A stretch of 64,000 bases of DNA, taken from Martinezella multihospitum. Its GTDB lineage: Bacteria; Pseudomonadota; Alphaproteobacteria; Rhizobiales; Rhizobiaceae. Positions 58,310-64,000 of this stretch are shown piece after piece. The stretch is taken from positions 1,378,530 to 1,442,529 of the forward strand of contig NZ_FMAG01000001.1 in the NCBI RefSeq assembly GCF_900094585.1. Direction: 5' to 3'. The number at the start of each line of letters is the position of its first letter. Position 1 is the stretch's first letter. A model generated the notes under the pieces. The model was not told the origin of the DNA, did not search any database, and saw nothing but the letters and a program-made list of their open reading frames with translations. Both the position numbers and the translations under genes were made by a program.

Positions 58310-59163
58310 TCGCGGCCCTTGCCAAAGCAAACAGATTGGCCGGAAAACCGCCGCTGACGGTCGTCTTCTCGGTCCTGATCCTGATGATCATTGTCCTTGC
58401 GGCCATATTCGCTCCTCTGGTCGCCCCTTACGATCCGAATGTACAGAACCTTCTCGGACGCCTGAAGTCGCCGGGCACCCTTATCCGCGCGACGCATTTC
58501 CTGTTCGGCTCCGATGAACTGGGACGCGATACGTTGAGCCGTCTGATCTACGGAGCGCGCGTCTCGTTGCTCGTCGCATTCGCTTCGGTCGTGCTGTCCG
58601 GCATTGCCGGCTGCATTTTCGGAATGCTCGCCGCTTTTTATCGCGGTTGGGTCGAAACCGTGATCATGCGCCTCGTCGACATCGTGCTTTCCGTGCCTGC
58701 CATTCTGCTTGCCATCATCACCGTGGCAACGCTTGGGCCAGGCCTGCAGAATGTCATTCTTGTTCTGGCTCTCACACGATGGCCGCGTTACGCGCGCGTC
58801 GCCTATGCCCAGACGCTGATTATCACCAATATGTCCTACCTCCGGCTTTCGCGGGCGATGGGCGCCGGATGGCTGCGGGTGCTGCGCTACCATGTCCTGC
58901 CGAATATCGCAGGCGCGCTCGTCGTCGTCGCCACCCTTGAATTCGGTCTGATGGTACTGTTCGAAGCGGGATTGTCTTTCCTCGGTCTTGGAGTGCAGCC
59001 GCCCACCGCCAGCTGGGGAGCGATGCTTTCGGTTGGCCGCAATTATGTCGCCAATGCCTGGTGGCTTTCCGTCATGCCGGGACTGGCACTGTTCCTTCTT
59101 GTTTTGTCCGTCAACGTTCTGGGCGATTTCCTGAGGGACCGCCTCGACCCAAGGAGTGCATAA
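58306..59163 (+). CDS. Peptide ABC transporter permease (DppC-like)
   Basis: This 285-residue partner permease has early FAPLVAPYDPNVQNLLGRLK and FLFGSDELGRDTLSRLIYGA, both signatures of DppC. The docking loop is RVAYAQTLIITNMSYLRLSR with AMGAGW. It is coupled to DppB by four-base overlap and to the SDR gene one base after its stop. Confidence 0.95.
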   Translation: MIAALAKANRLAGKPPLTVVFSVLILMIIVLAAIFAPLVAPYDPNVQNLLGRLKSPGTLIRATHFLFGSDELGRDTLSRLIYGARVSLLVAFASVVLSGIAGCIFGMLAAFYRGWVETVIMRLVDIVLSVPAILLAIITVATLGPGLQNVILVLALTRWPRYARVAYAQTLIITNMSYLRLSRAMGAGWLRVLRYHVLPNIAGALVVVATLEFGLMVLFEAGLSFLGLGVQPPTASWGAMLSVGRNYVANAWWLSVMPGLALFLLVLSVNVLGDFLRDRLDPRSA

Positions 59164-59164
59164 A

Positions 59165-59953
59165 ATGGTCGATTTCTCGCGGGATTTCAAAGGTAAGCGT
59201 GTGGTCGTGACAGGGGCTGCCGGCATTTTCGGTGGTTGGATTGCCAAGGCTTTCGCCAATGCCGGGGCAGAGCTTCTTTTGACCGACTCCGATGGCCCTC
59301 GACTTGCCTCGGCGGCGCAAGAGATCGGCGGGAGGCATCTGCAGCACGTGGCGGATCTGACTTCCGATGCCGATATCAAGTCGCTTCTTTCCGCCATCGC
59401 CGCGCATTGGGGCTCAGCCGACGTCCTCGTCAACAATGCGGGTATCTATCCGTCCGGCTTCCTGCTCGACCTGACCGCCGAAGACTGGGACCGGATCTTC
59501 GACATCAATCTTCGCGCGCCGTTCCTGTTGTCCCAGGGTGTTGCCCTTCAGATGATCGACAAAGGCGTGAGGGGATCGATCGTCAACATTTCTTCCGGCG
59601 CGTCGCGCAAGATGCGTAGCACTGTCGTTCCCTATTGCACCTCGAAGACGGCGCTCGACCGTCTGAACAAGGGCCTGGCCCTCGAACTTGCCGAGTTCGG
59701 CATCCGCGTCAACATCGTCGAGCCGGGCTTTGCGCCGGGCAGCGATGTCAGCCACCTCACGCAGGAACACATCGACACCGTCGTCGGCAACATTCCCCTT
59801 GGCCGGATTTCGTCGCCGGACGATGCGGCGACCGCCGTTCTCTATCTGGCGTCGGATGCGGCCGCCTATGTCACGGGTGCGACGCTGACCGTCGACGGCG
59901 GCAATTCAATCGGCTCGCTTGCCGTCTTCCAGGCCAAGAAGAAGCCGCTCTGA
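59165..59953 (+). CDS. Short-chain dehydrogenase/reductase
   Basis: This 262-residue classical SDR has nucleotide motif VTGAAGIFGGWIAKAFANAG, NNAGIYPSG, catalytic Ser in NISSGASRKM and Tyr-Lys in VPYCTSKTALDRLN. The start at ATG 59165 has AAGGAG eight bases upstream; a GTG at 59156 would overlap the permease. Its place inside a peptide-uptake operon suggests it acts on a side chain or a sugar or fatty-acyl part of the imported compound. Confidence 0.93.
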   Translation: MVDFSRDFKGKRVVVTGAAGIFGGWIAKAFANAGAELLLTDSDGPRLASAAQEIGGRHLQHVADLTSDADIKSLLSAIAAHWGSADVLVNNAGIYPSGFLLDLTAEDWDRIFDINLRAPFLLSQGVALQMIDKGVRGSIVNISSGASRKMRSTVVPYCTSKTALDRLNKGLALELAEFGIRVNIVEPGFAPGSDVSHLTQEHIDTVVGNIPLGRISSPDDAATAVLYLASDAAAYVTGATLTVDGGNSIGSLAVFQAKKKPL

Positions 59954-59975
59954 AGCAAGGCAGGAGGATAGGAAC

Positions 59976-60896
59976 ATGGTCGAGGATCCAGCCAGGACGG
60001 CAAAGGGCTTTTCTCCCTTTCCAGCTTACGAGTGGCCGGACGGCAAGCAAAGCGCCGTCCTGCTGAGTGTCGACGTCGATGCGACCGCTCCCTTCCTGTG
60101 GGAGCATCGGGACGGTGTTCCGGATCGCCTTGCGCGGCTTGAGATCCGCCGCTTCGGGTTGCGTTCGGGACTTGGCCGGCTTCTCGATCTCTTTGACCGC
60201 TATCGCGTGAAGGCGAGTTTCTATGTGCCGGCAGTGGTCGCGGAATTCGATCCTGAGCTGCTTCCGGCTCTTCTTGCGGCCGGTCACGAGATCGGCTTGC
60301 ACGGCTACTTCCATGAGCTGGTTCGAGACATTCGTGAGGATGAGTTCGGTGCGGCTCTCGATGCAAGTCTGGAGCTATTTGTCAGGCAGACGGGAAAGGC
60401 GCCGACGGGCTTTCGCTCGCCCGCCTGGGAGATGACCCCGCATATGCTGGCTGAGATCAAGGCGCGAGGTCTTGCCTATGACTCCTCGCTGATGGGCTTC
60501 GACCACCCCTATGAGATCGATGGACTTGTCGAAATCCCGGTCCAATGGGCACTGGACGACGCGATCTTCTACAAGTTCGAGGGCAGCGGCAACGAGCGCT
60601 GGGCGCCGGTCTCCGGCAGTGCCGTGCTGGAGGACTGGCTGGCCGAATGGCGGGCGCTGCACCGCTTCGGAGGCCTGTTCACCCTGACGGTTCATGACTG
60701 GATTTCCGGCAGGGCACAGCGCATCGCCATGCTCGAAAAGCTGCTGGAAGCCATGACCGCCGAACCAGGCACCTGGATCGCAACTGCGGTCGAAATTGCC
60801 GCCCATCATGCTTCTTCCGCAAATTCCGGCCGGTTTTCCGTTGCCTCGGCCATTCCCACTGCCATAGGCGCGCGGCGTTTCGGGGCAAGGCCATGA
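59976..60896 (+). CDS. Polysaccharide-deacetylase-like amidohydrolase (PuuE/PgdA type)
   Basis: This 306-residue NodB-like carbohydrate esterase 4 fold protein has metal motif SVDVDAT, HEIGLHGYFHEL (the HxxxH pair) and PTGFRSPAWEMTPHM. The layout resembles the PuuE/HpPgdA class, which deacylates non-sugar amides such as allantoin or peptidoglycan fragments. It could remove an N-acyl group from the imported compound. The start ATG 59976 sits after AGGAGG; the next gene overlaps it by four bases. It has no signal peptide, so it works inside the cell. Confidence 0.9.
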   Translation: MVEDPARTAKGFSPFPAYEWPDGKQSAVLLSVDVDATAPFLWEHRDGVPDRLARLEIRRFGLRSGLGRLLDLFDRYRVKASFYVPAVVAEFDPELLPALLAAGHEIGLHGYFHELVRDIREDEFGAALDASLELFVRQTGKAPTGFRSPAWEMTPHMLAEIKARGLAYDSSLMGFDHPYEIDGLVEIPVQWALDDAIFYKFEGSGNERWAPVSGSAVLEDWLAEWRALHRFGGLFTLTVHDWISGRAQRIAMLEKLLEAMTAEPGTWIATAVEIAAHHASSANSGRFSVASAIPTAIGARRFGARP

Positions 60897-62434
60897 ATGA
60901 GACCTGGTCGATCGGCAAGCAGGAGACGCGCAGCAGGCACGGCCTGGTCGCCTGCCAGAACTGGCTGGCGGCCGAGGCCGGAGCTCGCATCCTTTCGGCA
61001 GGCGGCAATGCCGTCGACGCGGCCATTGTCACGGCCCTCGTTCTCAGCGTCGTGGAGCCTTGGCTATCCGGTATCGGCGGCGGTGGCTTCATGCTCAGGG
61101 CCGACGGCGGTTCCGGGGCGGTCGACGTCCTCGATTTCAACGTCATTTCTCCGGCTACTCTCCGGCCTGACGACTACCCCTTGGTTGCCGGTCAGGATGG
61201 GGACTGGTTCGAATGGCCCTCCGTCCAGGGCGATCGCAATCTGATCGGTTACGGATCGATTTGCGTTCCCGGCGCCGTTGCCGGTTTTGCCGAGGCGCTC
61301 GATCGCTTCGGCACCATTTCCTGGGCCGATGCCCTGGCGCCGGCGATCGAGCAAGCCCATCGCGGCTTGCAGGTCGATTGGTATGCGGCCCTCGCGCTCG
61401 CCACTGATGGCCATAATCTCGCGCAGTTCAAGGGTGCTGCCGATCTCTTTCTTCGGGATGGCCGTGCGCCGCGCGTACCGGAAGGTGGCCGGTCGCTGTT
61501 CCTGCAGATGAAGGCCAAGGCCGCATCGCTGGAAAGGCTGGCGCGCGAGGGAGCGCGCGATTTCTATGAGGGCCAGATTGCCGAGCTGCTGGTTGCGGAT
61601 CTTTCGCAGGGCGGCTCCGTTCTTTCCAAAGCGGATTTGCGCGCCTATGCGCCGAAGTGGCGGCAGCCCGCCATCGGCTCTTACATGGGGCGCCGTATCC
61701 ATGCGGTGCCGGGTCTTTCCGGCGGTCCGACCTTGCTTGCCGCGCTCGATGAGCTTGAAGACCTTCCGCTCGATATCGACCCGCATTCGGGAGCGACGGC
61801 TCTCGCCTTTGCGCGGGCGTTGCGTCGCGCCAGCGAATATCGCCTCAAGCATATGGGGCATGCGGCCGGCGAAAGCTGTACCAGCCATATCAGCGTGGTC
61901 GATGCGCAAGGGACCATGGTTTCCCTCACCAATACGCTCCTGTCCCGCTTCGGCTCCAAGGTCGTGGTGCCGGAACTGGGATTTGCGCTCAACAATGGCC
62001 TGATGTGGTTCGATCCAAGGCCGGGGCATCCAAATTCGATCGCTCCGGGTCGGCAGCCGCTTGCCAATATGTGCCCGATCATTGCGACGCGCGATGGCCT
62101 GCCGGAGCTGGCCCTGGGCGCAGCGGGAGGAAGGCAGATCGTGCCGGCGGTCGCGCAGATCCTGTCCTACGTCCTGGCTTTCGGCATGTCGCTGGAAAAG
62201 GCGCTCTTCAGTCCGCGCATCGATGCCAGCGGCACGACGATCAGAGTGAGCCGAACGGCCGGTGCCGAGGTGGCGGCGTCCATCGCCGCCGACTTCGAGG
62301 TTCAGGTGATCGATGACACGCTTTATCCGGTCAATTTTGCCGTGCCGTCCGTCGTGATGCAACGCGATGGCGTCAATAGCGGTATGGTTCATCCGCGCAA
62401 TCCATGGGCGGCCGTCCGCGAGGCGACTATCTGA
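60893..62434 (+). CDS. ggt: Gamma-glutamyltransferase family protein, cytoplasmic
   Basis: This 513-residue Ntn-hydrolase is made as one chain that cuts itself at the catalytic Thr. The predicted nucleophile is Thr330 in AGESCTSHISVVDAQG. Further motifs: LSGIGGGGFMLRAD, ALNNGLMWFDPRPGHPNSIA and ALGAAGGRQIVPAVAQILSY. Unlike most GGTs it has no signal peptide (MNETWSIGKQETRSRHGLVA), so it should act in the cytoplasm, after import. It overlaps the deacetylase gene by four bases and the ATPase gene by one. Confidence 0.9.
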   Translation: MNETWSIGKQETRSRHGLVACQNWLAAEAGARILSAGGNAVDAAIVTALVLSVVEPWLSGIGGGGFMLRADGGSGAVDVLDFNVISPATLRPDDYPLVAGQDGDWFEWPSVQGDRNLIGYGSICVPGAVAGFAEALDRFGTISWADALAPAIEQAHRGLQVDWYAALALATDGHNLAQFKGAADLFLRDGRAPRVPEGGRSLFLQMKAKAASLERLAREGARDFYEGQIAELLVADLSQGGSVLSKADLRAYAPKWRQPAIGSYMGRRIHAVPGLSGGPTLLAALDELEDLPLDIDPHSGATALAFARALRRASEYRLKHMGHAAGESCTSHISVVDAQGTMVSLTNTLLSRFGSKVVVPELGFALNNGLMWFDPRPGHPNSIAPGRQPLANMCPIIATRDGLPELALGAAGGRQIVPAVAQILSYVLAFGMSLEKALFSPRIDASGTTIRVSRTAGAEVAASIAADFEVQVIDDTLYPVNFAVPSVVMQRDGVNSGMVHPRNPWAAVREATI

Positions 62435-63408
62435 TGGCGGCACCGGTCTTGAGCGTCGACATGCTGCAGGTGTCCATTGGCCACAAGGCTGTGGTCGATG
62501 GCGTCAGCCTGTCGGTCCATGCCGGCGAGATTGTCAGCATCGTCGGCGAATCGGGGTGCGGCAAATCGATGACGGCTTTCGCCGTCATGGGGCTTCTTCC
62601 AGCCGCGGCAACCATGGTCGGCGGCTCGGTGCAGCTGAATGGGCACAATCTTTCGCGCCTCGATGGGAAGGCACTGATGCGTCTACGCGGCAGCGAGCTT
62701 GCAATGATCTTTCAAGAGCCCGTCGCATCTCTCAACCCGCTGATGCCGGTCGGCCGCCAGATCGCCGAAAGTCTCATCGTTCATCGCAAGCTGGGCCACC
62801 GGCAGGCATGGCATCAGGCGATCGATATGCTCGCAGATGTCGGCATCCCCGAGGCGGCAATGCGCGCGCGGCAATATCCGTTCGAACTGTCTGGCGGCAT
62901 GTGCCAGCGCGTCATGATTGCCATGGCCTTGATCACAAAGCCGCGCCTGTTGATCGCCGACGAGCCGACGACGGCGCTCGATGTCACCATCCAGGCGCAG
63001 ATCCTCGATTTGATGAAACGGCTGCGCGATGAAACCGGAACCGCGATCCTGATGATTACCCATGACATGGGGGTCGTTGCCGACATCGCCGACCAAGTTG
63101 CGGTCATGTATGGCGGCCGAATTGTCGAAGTTGGCGATGTCGATGCGATCTTCAGGGAGCAGAGGCATCCCTATACGAGATTGCTGCTGTCAACCATCCC
63201 GCGCCTGGATGGCAGCGATGCCGGGCGGCTTTTGCCGACGATCAAGGGGATGGTGCCTGACGCAGGCGCATGGCCGGCTGGATGCCGGTTCTCGACGCGC
63301 TGCCCGCTCGCAGATGAAGACTGTCGCGAAGTGCCGCCGCTCGCGCCGATGGCGTCGAGCCGCCGCGCCGCCTGCTGGCACCAGGATCGCATCGGGAGCC
63401 TGGCATGA
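62434..63408 (+). CDS. Peptide ABC transporter ATPase (DppD-like)
   Basis: This 324-residue ATPase has Walker A VGESGCGKSM, signature LSGGMCQRVMIAMAL, Walker B RLLIADEPTTALD, and the C-terminal oligopeptide-transporter extension with a cysteine-rich CRFSTRCPLADEDCREVPPL that can hold an iron-sulfur cluster in this family. The start at 62434 overlaps the GGT stop by one base. Confidence 0.95.
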   Translation: MAAPVLSVDMLQVSIGHKAVVDGVSLSVHAGEIVSIVGESGCGKSMTAFAVMGLLPAAATMVGGSVQLNGHNLSRLDGKALMRLRGSELAMIFQEPVASLNPLMPVGRQIAESLIVHRKLGHRQAWHQAIDMLADVGIPEAAMRARQYPFELSGGMCQRVMIAMALITKPRLLIADEPTTALDVTIQAQILDLMKRLRDETGTAILMITHDMGVVADIADQVAVMYGGRIVEVGDVDAIFREQRHPYTRLLLSTIPRLDGSDAGRLLPTIKGMVPDAGAWPAGCRFSTRCPLADEDCREVPPLAPMASSRRAACWHQDRIGSLA

Positions 63409-64000
63409 CTGCGCCACTTCTTTCAATTCGCGATCTGCATGTGCATTTTCCGATCCGTCGCGGCTTTTTCGGGCATTCGGCAGGATTACTGAAGGCCGTC
63501 GATGGTGTCGATCTGGATATCGAGGCTGGACAGAGTCTCGCGCTTGTCGGTGAATCAGGGTCCGGTAAGTCGACGCTCGGCGCGGCCGTCGTCGGAATGC
63601 AGAAGGCAAGCTCGGGGCAGATTTTCTTCGAGGGTAGCAATCTTGCGGCCAAAGGTTCCGATCGTTCCACTGCGCGGCTGCGGGATATTCAGATCGTATT
63701 CCAGGACCCGGTCTCAGCACTCAATCCGCGAATGGATATTGGTGACAGCATCGCCGAGCCGCTTGCCATTCATGGTGTCGGGACTGCACAAGAGCGGCGT
63801 CGACGGGTGGCGGAACTCCTGGAACTGGTCGGGCTCAATCCGGCACATGCCGATCGCAAGCCGAACGCATTTTCCGGTGGGCAGCGCCAGCGCATCGTCA
63901 TCGCAAGGGCGATCGCACTTCAGCCGAAACTGCTGATCCTCGATGAACCGGTCTCTGCGCTTGACGTATCGATCCGCTCGCAGATCCTCAATCTGCTCTT
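63405..64000 (+). CDS. Peptide ABC transporter ATPase (DppF-like), cut by the window edge
   Basis: The frame starts at ATG 63405 (four-base overlap with DppD) and is open to the last base. Walker A is VGESGSGKST, Q-loop IQIVFQDPVSALNPRMDIGD, signature FSGGQRQRIVIARA, Walker B LLILDEPVSALDVS. The C-terminus lies outside the window. It is the second ATPase of the importer. Confidence 0.94.
   Translation, partial: MTAPLLSIRDLHVHFPIRRGFFGHSAGLLKAVDGVDLDIEAGQSLALVGESGSGKSTLGAAVVGMQKASSGQIFFEGSNLAAKGSDRSTARLRDIQIVFQDPVSALNPRMDIGDSIAEPLAIHGVGTAQERRRRVAELLELVGLNPAHADRKPNAFSGGQRQRIVIARAIALQPKLLILDEPVSALDVSIRSQILNLL

Noticed and set aside
57335..59436. Long minus-strand frames opposite the DppB/DppC genes
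   Set aside because: Antisense of two well-defined permeases; charged low-complexity translation.
61064..62443. 459-codon minus-strand frame
   Set aside because: Antisense of the gamma-glutamyltransferase gene.

Overview
The window reads as DNA from a fast-growing rhizobium or close relative (Rhizobium/Agrobacterium group of the Alphaproteobacteria). The reasons are GC-rich coding sequence, a dense mix of ABC and MFS uptake systems each beside its own regulator (LacI, GntR, IclR, LysR, TetR, Rrf2), a CHASE2 cyclase next to a FecR protein, a SigF/NrsF-type stress pair, and a mocDEF-type oxygenase set first described in rhizobial rhizopine catabolism. No rRNA, tRNA or CRISPR array is visible. 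The many catabolic and regulatory genes, short degraded recombinase remnants and few housekeeping genes suggest an accessory replicon or variable chromosomal region (inference).

Layout. 1-5 kb: tail of a LacI regulator, an odd internally duplicated protein, an S9 peptidase and a serine hydrolase. 5.1-7.1 kb: a graveyard with a frameshifted tyrosine recombinase and a resolvase remnant carrying an in-frame stop. 7.2-11 kb: a periplasmic molybdoenzyme with its cytochrome b, a DUF5666-type exported protein, an ECF sigma factor and its NrsF-type membrane anti-sigma. Two divergent promoters here share GTAAC-N16-CGAA. 11-18.4 kb: an epimerase-like protein, an exported protein, an SGNH hydrolase fused to an NlpC/P60-like domain, a FecR protein and a CHASE2-cyclase. 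19-25.5 kb: a TetR/Bcr-type efflux pair and a polar amino acid ABC operon ending in an IclR regulator. 26-35 kb: a surface-protein region with a DUF6916-like protein, a GNAT acetyltransferase, three tandem tail-collar proteins and a protein of nearly 2,000 residues with Ig-like repeats and an outer-membrane barrel.

35.7-48.4 kb: an SDR, then a six-gene operon (mocD, mocE, mocF, PanB-like, purU, folD) divergent from a LacI regulator with two operator-like palindromes 42 bp apart. The oxygenase set should release a one-carbon unit from a methylated substrate, and folD and purU can oxidise that unit to formate through tetrahydrofolate. The PanB-like protein lacks the usual metal-binding aspartates and is the least explained part. 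A second LacI regulator, a xylose-isomerase-like TIM barrel protein, an MFS transporter and a GntR regulator follow.

48.9-54.5 kb: an Rrf2 regulator and a facing gene run (AhpD-like protein, MBL hydrolase, NAD(P)-binding protein, cupin, MscS channel). Both ends carry the same palindrome AAGGATA-N5-TATCCTT, which suggests a small Rrf2 regulon. 55-64 kb: a GntR-headed peptide-uptake operon (binding protein, two permeases, SDR, polysaccharide-deacetylase-like amidohydrolase, cytosolic gamma-glutamyltransferase, two ATPases; the last gene runs off the window). It probably imports and trims a gamma-glutamyl or N-acylated peptide-like compound.
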